A stretch of DNA of 48,844 nt from a bacterium (GCA_024228555.1 JAAETI010000933.1:1-48844); one strand, 5' to 3'. Numbered from the stretch's first letter, positions 25,349-34,029 are shown. Made by a program: numbers and translations. Notes: a model not told the origin generated them from the sequence alone.

Positions 25349-26677
25349 CTACAGCGGATCAGGACCCGGCGGTGGTGGCGGAGGAGGCTCCGGGTCGCCA
25401 CCAGACGACGGCAAGGGGTTGTAGCGATGAGTCCACGACTCTGAGGTTGAAGTGCCGTCCTGGAACCGGATGACCCTCGTTATGGTCACGACTCCACCGT
25501 CGTTCGTGGTTGCAGAACCAGATCGCGAGCTTGTCACCTGCCGTCTGCCGTTGGCTCCAATCAGTTCCACCGTGACACTCGTACTCGTGTGGCTGGTTTC
25601 GATTGTGACCGGATGCTCGGTGTCATTGAGGAAGACAACGTCAGGACTGGTCCAACCCAAAGTCGCCTCGCGACCCAGTGGATACCGCGAGAAGTAGATC
25701 GAGTGCGGTCGATGACTGATGTCGTCCAAACCGGCGAAGAAGATCGCGTTGTACAGGGTGGTGGCGAATTGGCTTGTGCCACCTCCGATGTTTGCGGGGT
25801 GGTCGCAACAGACCAGTTCACCACCGATGATGGCGCCTGCGGCAACATAGCCCTTTTCTGTCGTGCGCTGGCCGACGCGTTCGTTGAGTGACCATGTTTC
25901 CCCCGGCTCGACTACCGCTCCGTCCACCGCGTCTGCGATGAGGTGGATATTGGTCACACGAGACTGGCAGCACGAGTGAAACGTCGTGAAATCACCGATG
26001 ACCTTCATCTTTAATGGAGGGGTGATCGGTTCCAGATCCAGGGCTCTAACTAGGAAGACCGCAAGGTTCTTCCTGACGATCACATCATTTGGGCAGAAGG
26101 ACTCCGCACCACATCCCGCGGTGATGCCTGCTGCTGCGAGAGCTTCGATATCTGCTTCGAACAGCGAGGTCTCGTCGTCAGCAAAGGTGTCGACATCTGG
26201 CGGGGTCTCGTAGCCAAAGGAACGGACAAGGAACGCGGCGATCTCACCCCTGGTAACCGATCGTTCCGGACAGAACTGGGTGTTCTCAGGAGGGTTACAG
26301 CCACGCGTGATACCGGCGGCGACCAGGGCGTCGATATCGGCGGCATGCGGAGAGTCATCGTCATCAATGAATCGATCGGGCTGCAGTGCGGGGGGCAGGC
26401 CGAGAGCCCTCACAAGGAACGAGGCCATCTGCCCTCTGGTTACCGATTGAGTGGGACAGAAGAGATCGTTGCTGGGCGGATTGCAGCCCTTCGTTATCCC
26501 GCTCGCCGCCAATGCTTCGATGAAGGGTTCTTGCGACATCTCGTCGTCATCAAAAAACGAGCCGCCGGGCGGCAAACCCGCTTCCTGCGCAGAAGCACCG
26601 GCAGCGATGAACGCGAATGCCAGGAGCGCGGCGACAAACAAGAGACGTCGGCCGTTGGAATAGAGGGAAGGTCCCAC
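25349..26677 (-). CDS. Secreted protein with three SLH repeats, VanW domain and proline-rich tail
   Basis: A 442-residue exported protein. A signal peptide (RRLLFVAALLAFAFIAAGASAQ) is followed by three S-layer-homology repeats, about residues 40-220, each with a hydrophobic helix then GITxGC...FCP and VTRxxxAxFLVRAL (two cysteines per repeat). A VanW domain follows (about 235-390) with VEPGETWSLNERVGQRTTEKGYVAAGAI, GGGTSQFATTLYNAIFFAG and SIYFSRYPLGREATL. A G5-like C-terminal part ends in a proline-rich PEPPPPPPPGPDP tail. Two vicinal cysteine pairs (HSCCQ, LVCCDHP) lie in the VanW part. The chosen GTG at 26677 is preceded by AGGG. SLH repeats usually anchor proteins to the cell wall; the VanW role is unknown. 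Confidence 0.9.
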   Translation of the reverse strand: MGPSLYSNGRRLLFVAALLAFAFIAAGASAQEAGLPPGGSFFDDDEMSQEPFIEALAASGITKGCNPPSNDLFCPTQSVTRGQMASFLVRALGLPPALQPDRFIDDDDSPHAADIDALVAAGITRGCNPPENTQFCPERSVTRGEIAAFLVRSFGYETPPDVDTFADDETSLFEADIEALAAAGITAGCGAESFCPNDVIVRKNLAVFLVRALDLEPITPPLKMKVIGDFTTFHSCCQSRVTNIHLIADAVDGAVVEPGETWSLNERVGQRTTEKGYVAAGAIIGGELVCCDHPANIGGGTSQFATTLYNAIFFAGLDDISHRPHSIYFSRYPLGREATLGWTSPDVVFLNDTEHPVTIETSHTSTSVTVELIGANGRRQVTSSRSGSATTNDGGVVTITRVIRFQDGTSTSESWTHRYNPLPSSGGDPEPPPPPPPGPDPL

Positions 26678-26714
26678 CGTATGACCCTGAGCTGATGGAG
26701 CAGCAGCGTTCTGC

Positions 26715-27053
26715 TCACTGGAGGGGCGGCACCGCGGCCGAAGCGGATTCCACCGGCAGCACCAAAAGGAGTGAAGCAATCTCCACGCTGAGTGTCAAGA
26801 CGACCGGCCGGGTGGTTGGCCACGCCGGCGGAGACGATTCGATGGCGCGGAGCCACCTGCTGCTCTGTTCTGCGACCGTGACGACCATGAGAGGAGGCGC
26901 AGCAATCCGTCCAGCCGGCTTGCTGATCCGGCGCCCGCCTGACTCGATCTCGTCCGTGGCGCACAGCATCAGACCCTTGTGGGCATTTGCGGTGCGAGCC
27001 GAGAGCCATCGGATCGTTTCCCTCACCGCCGCCAAACCAAGCAGAATTGGCAA
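26715..27053 (-). CDS. Doubtful ORF between tRNA-Leu and the SLH-VanW gene
   Basis: An open frame with G/C in roughly three quarters of third positions, which is compatible with coding. The product is weakly convincing: no recognisable domain, no clear ribosome site, and possible starts only at TTG 27053 or GTG 27026. The C-terminal third is hydrophobic (VVLTLSVEIASLLLVLPVES). The interval 26700-27087 has no other signal that I can support, so it may simply be non-coding DNA carrying the promoter of the SLH-VanW gene. Confidence 0.22.
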   Translation of the reverse strand: MPILLGLAAVRETIRWLSARTANAHKGLMLCATDEIESGGRRISKPAGRIAAPPLMVVTVAEQSSRWLRAIESSPPAWPTTRPVVLTLSVEIASLLLVLPVESASAAVPPLQ

Positions 27054-27087
27054 CCACGCCGCAGCGTCCTCGAGGAGAATGTCAAAC

Positions 27088-27108
27088 GGACCGGCCAAGG
27101 GCCGGTCC
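27088..27108 (-). terminator. Hairpin directly downstream of tRNA-Leu
   Basis: GGACCGGCC and GGCCGGTCC form a perfect 9-bp stem with a 3-base loop, 5 bases after the tRNA discriminator. On the minus strand it is followed by GTTTG. It most likely ends the tRNA transcript. Confidence 0.7.
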
Positions 27109-27112
27109 GCGG

Positions 27113-27197
27113 TGTCGGAGAGAAGACTCGAACTTCCACGGGACAATGTCCCACTAGGCCCTCAACCTAGCGCGTCTACCAATTCCGCCACTCCGAC
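27113..27197 (-). tRNA. tRNA-Leu (anticodon GAG)
   Basis: The minus-strand sequence folds as a class II tRNA: acceptor GTCGGAG pairs with CTCCGAC, the D arm has GGAATTGGTAGACGC, the anticodon stem CTAGG/CCTAG encloses TTGAGGG with anticodon GAG, a long variable arm TGGGACATTGTCCCG follows, and the T arm contains GTTCGAG. It reads CUC and CUU leucine codons. The 3' CCA is not encoded (ACCGC follows), so it must be added. A TATAAT box and a hairpin lie just upstream and another hairpin just downstream. Confidence 0.97.
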
Positions 27198-27200
27198 TTA

Positions 27201-27223
27201 AACCCGCCAAACGTGGGCGGGTT
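27201..27223 (-). other. Hairpin between the tRNA-Leu promoter and tRNA-Leu
   Basis: AACCCGCC and GGCGGGTT pair perfectly (8 bp, 7-base loop) and end 3 bases before the tRNA. On the minus strand the right arm continues GGGTTTAAG. It is either the terminator of the opp operon, which stops at 27277, or a leader structure of the tRNA precursor; it lies inside the transcript expected from the TATAAT box. Confidence 0.5.
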
Positions 27224-27233
27224 CGTTGCCGCG

Positions 27234-27239
27234 ATTATA
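27234..27239 (-). promoter_or_regulatory. Perfect -10 box upstream of tRNA-Leu
   Basis: TATAAT on the minus strand, 37 bases before the tRNA 5' end and after the oppF stop. No good -35 hexamer stands at 16-18 bases. It is the best candidate for a separate tRNA promoter. Confidence 0.5.
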
Positions 27240-27276
27240 ACCATACGAGGCGAGGCCATAATCTCGACCGAACGAC

Positions 27277-28350
27277 CTAGACGACCTGTACAACCTCGGG
27301 GAAGTGACACGAGACCCAATGCCCCGGCTCCAGCTCCTCGAGCGGCGGGGTATCGACGTCGCACTTCCCGGGGACAGCCTTGGGACAGCGAGTGTTGAAC
27401 CGGCAGCCCCGTGGTGGGTTCGAAGGCGAAGGAATGTCGCCCTCGAGAATGATGCGTTTCCGACTCGCCTCGATGGTGGGGTCTGGAATCGGCACCGCAG
27501 ACAGCAATGCATGCGTATAAGGATGCATCGGCCGGTCATAGAGCGTGTCACGATCGGTCATCTCCGCAATCTTGCCGAGGTACATCACGGCGACACGGTC
27601 TGAGATGTGACGCACCACAGACAGATCGTGGGCGATGAACAAATACGTCAGGCCGAACTCATCCTGAAGGTCCTGCATCAGGTTCAATACCTGGGCCTGG
27701 ATCGAAACGTCGAGGGCCGAAACCGGCTCGTCAAGAACCATAAACTGAGGATTCAGTGCGAGAGCTCTGGCGACACCGATACGTTGCCGCTGTCCACCTG
27801 AGAACTCGTGGGGATACCGGTTGGTGTGCTCCGGGCTCAGCCCGACAACTTCAAGCAGGTGCTTGACCCGCTCCAGACGCTCCGCCGGCGAACCCATTTC
27901 GTGAACCGTCATCGGTTCCGCAACGATCCCGGCGACAGTCATCCGTGGATTCAGCGATGCGTAGGGGTCCTGGAAGACGATTTGGAGTTCCCTGCGAAGG
28001 CCGCGCAATATCTCGCGGTCGGCCGAAGCCACGTCGACGGGAGCGTCGATACTGCCATCGTCATTGGCGCCCTGGAACCAAACCTCACCACTCGTCGGCT
28101 CCAGCAGTCGCAGCACCGAACGGGCAGTCGTTGACTTCCCACAGCCAGACTCGCCGACGAGACCGAGTGTCTCTCCGCGCTTGACCTGGAATGAGATATC
28201 GGAAACCGCCTGCACCGCACCGACCTGCTTCTTGAAGAAGACACCCCTGGTGATCGGGAATTCCTTGACCAGGTGGTTGACGCGGAGGATTACGTCCTTC
28301 GGAAGCTCCCCATTGGGGGTGGTCTCCCCTTGCTGCACGATGTCGGTCAT
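27277..28350 (-). CDS. oppF: Oligopeptide ABC transporter ATP-binding protein (OppF type)
   Basis: A 357-residue ATPase subunit of a peptide importer, on the cytoplasmic side of the membrane. Walker [10 protein letters not shown] near residue 66, signature HEFSGGQRQRIGVARAL, Walker B FMVLDEP and the switch AHDLSVV are all present. The C-terminal oligopeptide/dipeptide extension has four cysteines (GCRFNTRCP...KCD...SCHF), the pattern that in some relatives carries an iron-sulfur cluster. The start overlaps oppD by 4 bases (ATGA). Last gene of the minus-strand run oppB-oppC-oppD-oppF. Substrate size is not predictable. Confidence 0.93.
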   Translation of the reverse strand: MTDIVQQGETTPNGELPKDVILRVNHLVKEFPITRGVFFKKQVGAVQAVSDISFQVKRGETLGLVGESGCGKSTTARSVLRLLEPTSGEVWFQGANDDGSIDAPVDVASADREILRGLRRELQIVFQDPYASLNPRMTVAGIVAEPMTVHEMGSPAERLERVKHLLEVVGLSPEHTNRYPHEFSGGQRQRIGVARALALNPQFMVLDEPVSALDVSIQAQVLNLMQDLQDEFGLTYLFIAHDLSVVRHISDRVAVMYLGKIAEMTDRDTLYDRPMHPYTHALLSAVPIPDPTIEASRKRIILEGDIPSPSNPPRGCRFNTRCPKAVPGKCDVDTPPLEELEPGHWVSCHFPEVVQVV

Positions 28351-29357
28351 GAGGTTGCTCCTATGGCAATACTCTTGAGGTCCAACTCATCAGAACGATG
28401 GCACGCCACCTTCTGGCCTTCCTGGCTCTGATGGAGGATCGGCAGCGCTTCGCGGCAGATGTCTTGGGCGAAATCACAACGGGGACCAAACCGGCACCCA
28501 GTTGGCGGGTTAATCAGAGACGGCGGCGCACCCCGCACCGAGTTGAGCCGCTCCTGCTGCGACTCGTCGAGCCTCGTCATCGAGCCAAGCAAACCCCACG
28601 TGTAAGGGTGCTGCGGATTATGGAAGATCTCGTCGCCGGTTCCTCTCTCGACGATCGAGCCGGCGTACATCACCTGAATCGAATCGCAGAACCCGGCAAC
28701 GACACCTAGGTCATGGGTGATGAGCAGCACCGCGGTGTTCCGCTGCTCAGCCAACTCCAGCATGAGGTTCATGATCTGGGCTTGGGTAGTCACGTCGAGA
28801 GCGGTCGTCGGCTCATCAGCGATCAACAGCTTCGGCTCACAAGACAGCCCCATTGCAATCATCACTCGTTGCCGCATGCCGCCTGAGAATTGGTGCGGGT
28901 AGTCCTCCATCACCTTGCCAGCATGAGGAATCTGCACGTCATCAAGCGCAGTGATCGCAATGTCACGTGCTTCGGACTTGGAGACATCCTGGTGAAGGAG
29001 GATCGTCTCAATCAGCTGATCGCCAATCGTGTAGACCGGATTCAGCGCAGTCATCGGATCCTGGAAGATCATCGCGATGTCGCCGCCACGAACCTGCTGC
29101 ATGTCAGCTTCGGTTAGCTTCAGTAGATCACGTCCGTCGAATTCGACCTTCCCGGTCACGATCTCACCGGCTGGGGGTTCGATCAGTCGCATGATCGACA
29201 TCGCAGTCACGGACTTGCCACAGCCTGACTCACCAACGACACCACGCCGCTCGCCGGCATCCACCTTGAACGAGACACCATCTACGGCCTTGACAACGCC
29301 TTCTTCTGTCGAGAAGTACGTCCTCAGGTCTTCTACGTTGAGCAGCGGGTCAGCCAA
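28347..29357 (-). CDS. oppD: Oligopeptide ABC transporter ATP-binding protein (OppD type)
   Basis: A 336-residue ATPase paired with OppF. Seen: [20 protein letters not shown] at the start, Walker [28 protein letters not shown], signature [17 protein letters not shown], Walker [14 protein letters not shown] and the switch THDLGVVA. The C-terminal extension again holds four cysteines ([15 protein letters not shown]...ACHR). The start codon is TTG with AGGAACG before it; it begins 5 bases after the oppC stop. The pair OppD/OppF forms the heterodimeric motor of the transporter. Confidence 0.93.
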   Translation of the reverse strand: MADPLLNVEDLRTYFSTEEGVVKAVDGVSFKVDAGERRGVVGESGCGKSVTAMSIMRLIEPPAGEIVTGKVEFDGRDLLKLTEADMQQVRGGDIAMIFQDPMTALNPVYTIGDQLIETILLHQDVSKSEARDIAITALDDVQIPHAGKVMEDYPHQFSGGMRQRVMIAMGLSCEPKLLIADEPTTALDVTTQAQIMNLMLELAEQRNTAVLLITHDLGVVAGFCDSIQVMYAGSIVERGTGDEIFHNPQHPYTWGLLGSMTRLDESQQERLNSVRGAPPSLINPPTGCRFGPRCDFAQDICREALPILHQSQEGQKVACHRSDELDLKSIAIGATS

Positions 29358-29362
29358 CGTTC

Positions 29363-30538
29363 CTACTTTCGCTCGATCGTCTGGGTCGGATCCAAGGCGT
29401 CGCGGAGACCATCACCAATGAAGTTGATTGCCAGGACGGTTGAAATGAGTGCCCCGGCCGAGAACACGAGCTCCCACCAGAAGCCACGAACCGCGATCGA
29501 CGCACCAGACGCCGCCATCCCTCCCCAAGTTGGGATCGGTGGCCGCACGCCAAATCCCAGGAAGGACAGGGCCGCCTCCAAGATGATTGCCGTCCCCACG
29601 ATCAGAGTCGTCTGGACGATGATCGGGCTCAGCGCGTTCGGCAAGATGTGGCGGAAGATGATGCGGCGATCGCTGGCACCGGCTGCTCGGGCCGCTTCTA
29701 CGAATTCCTTCTCCCGGAGTGACAGGAACTCAGCTCGAACTATTCTGGCCAGAGCTCCCCACACCAGCAAGCCCACCAGCACCGCGATCCCCCAGGCTCC
29801 CTGTTTCAGAAACCCGGGCAAGAATTGCAGTTCCGGCAGCACCCGACCCACAACAATTGCCACCGGTAGCAGGGGCAGTCCGAGCACAAGGTCGGTAAAT
29901 CGCATCAAGGACTGGTCGACAACACCGGGGTAATAGCCGGCCAACGACCCGATCACCGTCCCTAGCAGCGCCACCAGCGCACCCACGACCAAGCCAACGG
30001 CGAGACTGGCGCGGCCGCCATGGATGACCCGCGCTAGAACGTCACGGCCCAAGTCGTCGGTGCCAAGCGGTATTGAACCACGCGGTGCGATGTTGACCAG
30101 GATGCGGCCCGACTCATCGGGAAGCTGGTCGGCATAGTGGTTGACATGCGGCACGTCGAGGAGGCCCCAACTCGAGACAAGAAAGATGCCGAGGACAACA
30201 GTGACAAATGTCAGAGCTACTGCCATCCCGCGGAGCTTGCTGACAAACGAACGGTATGCGAAATACCCGACCAACAGAGCCGTGGCCAACATCAGGACGG
30301 TCGTCAGCCCACTCATCTCGACCGGACCGCGACCGCAGAAGGTGTCGTCCTTCTGGCAGGTAAACAACGGGGCCAGCAGCGCAACGAAGCCTATGAACCC
30401 CATGTAAAAGAACGCAATGGTCGCCAGGCGGTGACGACGAAGTCGGGTAACGAACAGATCCCACTGGGTGATCGGTTCTGCGGAAATTCCTTCTGCGACG
30501 TCAAGAATGGCTTCTGAAGCCGATTCTCGCTCAGTCAT
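29363..30538 (-). CDS. oppC: Oligopeptide ABC transporter permease (OppC type) with an extra membrane hairpin
   Basis: A 391-residue inner-membrane permease. The C-terminal two thirds are standard: LGTDDLGRDVLARVIHGGRASL, the five-helix core, and the EAA-like loop REKEFVEAARAAGASDRRIIFRHILPNALSP that meets the ATPases. What is unusual lies between membrane helix 1 (about 38-58) and the core: residues about 78-95 and 104-124 are two further hydrophobic helices, with Cys61 and Cys68 in the loop before them. The start at 30538 (ATG, MTERESASEA) overlaps the oppB stop by 8 bases. Confidence 0.92.
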   Translation of the reverse strand: MTERESASEAILDVAEGISAEPITQWDLFVTRLRRHRLATIAFFYMGFIGFVALLAPLFTCQKDDTFCGRGPVEMSGLTTVLMLATALLVGYFAYRSFVSKLRGMAVALTFVTVVLGIFLVSSWGLLDVPHVNHYADQLPDESGRILVNIAPRGSIPLGTDDLGRDVLARVIHGGRASLAVGLVVGALVALLGTVIGSLAGYYPGVVDQSLMRFTDLVLGLPLLPVAIVVGRVLPELQFLPGFLKQGAWGIAVLVGLLVWGALARIVRAEFLSLREKEFVEAARAAGASDRRIIFRHILPNALSPIIVQTTLIVGTAIILEAALSFLGFGVRPPIPTWGGMAASGASIAVRGFWWELVFSAGALISTVLAINFIGDGLRDALDPTQTIERK

Positions 30539-31757
30539 ATCGCACCCGTGGATCAAGCACGCCGTAGAGGATGTCGGCCACGATGTTCATCACAACGACC
30601 CCGGCACCAATAGCCATTACGACCGCCATGATTGTCGGGTAGTCGATCGACTGAATCGCACCGATGTACAACCTGCCAACGCCGGGCCAACCAAAGATGG
30701 ACTCGGTGATGATGGCGCCACCGATGATGAAGGCGACATCGAGGGAAACCAAAGTCACGATGGGAATGAGTGCGTTGCGGAGGGCGTGCTTCACGACGAC
30801 GGTCCGCCGCGGAAGCCCTTTTGCCTTGGCCGTACGGAGATAGTCACTGTGCATTACCTCGAGCATGGATGCCCGCTGGAACCGTGAATAGCCAGCCATG
30901 GAGATCGCAGCAATCGAAATCGCCGGCAATGTCAGATGTTGAATCACGTCGCCCAACTGCGCCAGTGAGGGCAGGCCAAACAGGCCTCTACCCAGTTCCT
31001 CATAGCCGGAACTGGTCATCCCAACCACGTAGAAAAGCTTCACGCCTGTCCACCGCTCCATATACAGAGCGAGGATGAGCTGCAGCATCACCCCGATGAT
31101 GAAGATGGGGGTCGAGAACGTAATGAACGAAAGCATCGTTCCCAGTTGATCGAAGAAGGAGTACTGCTTGATGGCTTGGTAGATCCCAAGCGGGATACCG
31201 ACGATCAAGGCAAGCAACAGCGCCGTGGCACCAAGCCGGAAGGTGTTGCCGGCCGCACCAAAGATATTGTCCCAGACAGGCCCATCGCCGCGGAAGGAGA
31301 TACCCCAGTTGAGAGCAAAAACGATTCGGCTCTTGATGATCCAAAAGGCAATGAGCCAGGTCAAAATGATGGAGAAAGCACGGAAGGTGCGCCACCAATT
31401 CGCCTTTACCTTCACAAAGAACAACGCCACTGTGTAACCGACGGCGGCAACTGCTGCGGCTATGGCTACCCAGCTTCGAATCCCTAGCTTGCCCAAGACG
31501 ACGATCAGGCCTTCCTGAGCAGGGACATCGACTGGTGTCACGAAGTTCCTGAGCCAGATGAAGTACTGCTCATACCAGGGTTTGTCCAAACCCCACAGCT
31601 CAGTCAACTGGGCGATTACCGGCTGCATTCTCGGATTGAGCTTCAAGCGGTCTAGCGGGGAACCACCCGAGAACTGGATCAGGAGAAAGACCACAAGGCT
31701 CAGCGCAAATAGCGTGACGACTCCGTAGACCAAACGTCTAATGATGTATGCGAACAC
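30531..31757 (-). CDS. oppB: Oligopeptide ABC transporter permease (OppB type) with an extra membrane hairpin
   Basis: A 408-residue permease. N-terminus FAYIIRRLVYGVVTLFALSLVVFLLIQF is helix 1; the LTELWGLDKPWYEQYFIWL segment is typical. From about residue 82 to 148 an insert carries two extra hydrophobic helices (about 95-116 and 125-148) before NWGISFRGDGPVWDNI, the normal extracytoplasmic element. The EAA loop DYLRTAKAKGLPRRTVVVKHALRNALIP is intact. Start GTG 31757 with GGAGG about 9 bases upstream; an extended -10 promoter lies 28 bases before it. Confidence 0.92.
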   Translation of the reverse strand: MFAYIIRRLVYGVVTLFALSLVVFLLIQFSGGSPLDRLKLNPRMQPVIAQLTELWGLDKPWYEQYFIWLRNFVTPVDVPAQEGLIVVLGKLGIRSWVAIAAAVAAVGYTVALFFVKVKANWWRTFRAFSIILTWLIAFWIIKSRIVFALNWGISFRGDGPVWDNIFGAAGNTFRLGATALLLALIVGIPLGIYQAIKQYSFFDQLGTMLSFITFSTPIFIIGVMLQLILALYMERWTGVKLFYVVGMTSSGYEELGRGLFGLPSLAQLGDVIQHLTLPAISIAAISMAGYSRFQRASMLEVMHSDYLRTAKAKGLPRRTVVVKHALRNALIPIVTLVSLDVAFIIGGAIITESIFGWPGVGRLYIGAIQSIDYPTIMAVVMAIGAGVVVMNIVADILYGVLDPRVRYD

Positions 31758-31784
31758 GCCTCACCGCCTCCCGTTGGTTAGCGG

Positions 31785-31793
31785 ACTATACCA
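31785..31793 (-). promoter_or_regulatory. Extended -10 promoter upstream of oppB
   Basis: TGGTATAGT on the minus strand combines a TATAGT -10 hexamer (31790-31785) with the TGn extension; no matching -35 stands at the usual distance. It would start transcription about 20 bases before the oppB GTG, separating oppBCDF from the binding-protein gene behind it. Confidence 0.45.
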
Positions 31794-31894
31794 GCCTTGC
31801 GGCCGAGCCACCCAGCAAACCGGAACCTAGCCGTCGTTATCGTCGAAACGAGAAGGTCGCCCAAGACTGGGGTCAAACAAGGGGAGAAATGAGA

Positions 31895-31918
31895 AGGGAC
31901 CCGCCGCGGCGGGTCCCT
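31895..31918 (-). terminator. Terminator of the peptide-binding-protein gene
   Basis: AGGGACCCGCCG/CGGCGGGTCCCT is a perfect 24-base palindrome, so the hairpin has a 10-bp stem with a tight loop. It lies 27 bases after the stop at 31945 and is followed on the minus strand by TCTCATTTCT. It partly isolates the binding protein gene from oppB. Confidence 0.75.
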
Positions 31919-31944
31919 CTCATCATTACTGGGTTCAGCTCGAC

Positions 31945-33750
31945 CTAGAGGTCGACCCGATACCACTCTTCCATATTCCACAGGTCAGAAGCCTGTGATG
32001 GGTTGTGCTTGTAGCCACCGACTTCGTCAGCCCAAACCGCTGCTACCACAAGACGGGCATACAACGGGATGATGACGACCTGGTCGGCCATGATTTGTTC
32101 GCCTTCTTGCATCAGAGGAATGAGAATCTCTGCGTCGACAGATGCGTTCAACTCGTCGCGGATCTCCGCAAAACGGGCTGTGTGCTCATCGATGACGATG
32201 GAGTCCGGTGAACCCCAGCGATAGACGTTCTGGCCGTCGGGCGGCGGAAGCTCTGGGTCGAACAGGTCAAAGAGGCTGATGCCACCGGAGAATCCGGGGG
32301 TGCCAAGCCATGCCCACTCGCCAAAGTCCCACAGACCGTTGTCCAGGGTCTCGCCGAAGAACAGCTGCGAATCTTCGAGCTGGTTCTCATACTCAACACC
32401 CACATCACCGAACATGTTCACGAAGAGCTCTGAGAGCTTGACGCGAGCGTCGTTGTTGGAGGTGGTCGAGAAGACGGTGTAGAGAGTATCAACACCGAGT
32501 TCAGCCTTTGCGGCCTCGAAGTACTCCTTGGCAGTCTCGACGTTGTAGTCGTACTGCGACCAAGCGCCCGTAGAAATCTGCGGGTTGCCTGGCTCGAGGA
32601 ACGAGGTCAACGGCTCAACCTGACCGGCAAGAATCTCATCGACGATGAGGTCCTTGTTAATCGTGTGGGCTACGCCCTTGCGATAGTTGAGGTTCTCGTT
32701 TGTCGAGTTCGGGTTCTTCTCAAGACGACCAGGACCGAACTGGAAGTTCAAGTGCTCCCAGACTGGACCACTCAGCACCTCGACAATTGCGCCCTCGGGC
32801 TCAACTGCCTGCAATGCTTCGATCAGCTCTGTCGACGGCGGAGGCTGTACGACATCGACCTCACGAGCCTTGAAGGCATTGATGATCGACTCAGTCTCCG
32901 GGATGAACCGGATTACGACGCTGTCAAGGAAGGGCAGCTGCTGCCCGGTCTCGGCATCGGTCTTCCAGTAGTTGTCGTTACGAACGAGCTTGATGAACTC
33001 ACCCTTTTGCCAGGAGTCGAACACAAACGGTCCGGCCGATGGCCACATGGTTTCGTTCCAGTCAGTCTCGAAGTCGGTACCCTCAACCGCATGCTTCGGG
33101 ATGATGGTGCCGAAGATGAGGTCATACTGGACGGTTGGCTGCGCAAGGGTGTACGTGAACGTCTTCGGACCGAATTCGGTCGAAGTGATGTCCTCGTAGA
33201 TCGCCTTGTTTGTCGCCAGATCCGGATCCATGATGATGTTATAGGTGAACTCGAAATCGTCACCGCTGATCGTCGTTCCGTCGGACCACATCGCTTCATC
33301 GCGGATCTGGTAGTTGACGGTCATCGTGCCATCGTCATTGACGGTCACGCCGCCGTTGTCGACGGTCGGGAGCTCGGTCACCAACTCTGGGATGAGCTCG
33401 AGGGTGAAACCATCAATCTCCTGTACGCCGGCCCAATAGGCCTGACCTACACGATTGACAATGGCGTTGTCACCACCGGGGACTGCCCAGTTGAGGGTCG
33501 GGGGCTCCTGATCATCAGCAACCACGACCTCGCCACCGTACTGCTTGCCGGGGTCGGCTGTAGTGGTGGTCTCGGGTGGTGCTTCAGTGGTTTCTGGAGC
33601 TGCTGTTGTTGTTTCTTCTGCTGCTGCTGTGGTTGGTGCTGCTGTTGTATCTCCACCATCGTCCGAATCGCCGCACGCGGCAGCGACTAGAGCGAAAGCG
33701 AGAAGGGCAGCGAACCACAACACCTTGCGGCTACGCCACAATCGATTCAA
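31945..33750 (-). CDS. Peptide ABC transporter substrate-binding lipoprotein (family 5)
   Basis: A 601-residue family 5 extracellular binding protein, the peptide receptor of the adjacent Opp transporter. The signal peptide ends in the lipobox LVAAACGD (Cys26 is the lipid anchor), followed by a Thr/Ala/Glu-rich linker to about residue 70, then YGGEVVVADDQEPPTLNWAVPGG at the start of the mature fold, AMWSDGTTISGDDFEFTYN, and FIPETESIINAFKAREVDVVQPP. The start codon is TTG at 33750; GGAGG lies 7 bases before it, which decides this start. It ends with a strong hairpin. Close relative of the protein at 35010-36773. Confidence 0.93.
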   Translation of the reverse strand: MNRLWRSRKVLWFAALLAFALVAAACGDSDDGGDTTAAPTTAAAEETTTAAPETTEAPPETTTTADPGKQYGGEVVVADDQEPPTLNWAVPGGDNAIVNRVGQAYWAGVQEIDGFTLELIPELVTELPTVDNGGVTVNDDGTMTVNYQIRDEAMWSDGTTISGDDFEFTYNIIMDPDLATNKAIYEDITSTEFGPKTFTYTLAQPTVQYDLIFGTIIPKHAVEGTDFETDWNETMWPSAGPFVFDSWQKGEFIKLVRNDNYWKTDAETGQQLPFLDSVVIRFIPETESIINAFKAREVDVVQPPPSTELIEALQAVEPEGAIVEVLSGPVWEHLNFQFGPGRLEKNPNSTNENLNYRKGVAHTINKDLIVDEILAGQVEPLTSFLEPGNPQISTGAWSQYDYNVETAKEYFEAAKAELGVDTLYTVFSTTSNNDARVKLSELFVNMFGDVGVEYENQLEDSQLFFGETLDNGLWDFGEWAWLGTPGFSGGISLFDLFDPELPPPDGQNVYRWGSPDSIVIDEHTARFAEIRDELNASVDAEILIPLMQEGEQIMADQVVIIPLYARLVVAAVWADEVGGYKHNPSQASDLWNMEEWYRVDL

Positions 33751-33798
33751 GGTGTTGCCTCCTTGGTATTCCGTGTTAGGAACTGTTGAAATCAGCGT

Positions 33799-34029
33799 CT
33801 AGCGCCAAAGCCACGTAAGAGCGACAGTGGTAACCGCGAACGCCGTAGAAACGGCGACCGTGATCCGGTCGAGATTGCGCTCGACCACGTTGGAGCTGGA
33901 ATAGCTTCCACTCATACCACCGCCACCGAACATGTCGGAAACGCCTCCACCCCGACCTGCGTGAAGCAGGATCAGGAAGATGAGGCCTAGCGACACGAGC
34001 GCGTGAAGCGCAGCGACAACTGATGCCAA
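33799..34029 (-). CDS. secG: Preprotein translocase subunit SecG
   Basis: A 76-residue membrane protein of the Sec translocon. Two hydrophobic helices flank the conserved loop: ASVVAALHALVSLGLIFLILLHAGRGGGVSDMFGGG and ITVAVSTAFAVTTVALTWL. The GGGG-rich loop with S-D-M-F-G is a SecG marker. The start is TTG at 34029 with AAAGGGAAACTC before it; the longer frame to 34074 is less natural. secG is usually next to tpiA in actinobacteria, but here gpmA and two other genes lie between them. Confidence 0.92.
   Translation of the reverse strand: MASVVAALHALVSLGLIFLILLHAGRGGGVSDMFGGGGMSGSYSSSNVVERNLDRITVAVSTAFAVTTVALTWLWR

Noticed and set aside
27113-27197. tRNA-Leu as an integration site of a mobile element
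   Set aside because: No integrase and no duplicated tRNA 3' end on either side.
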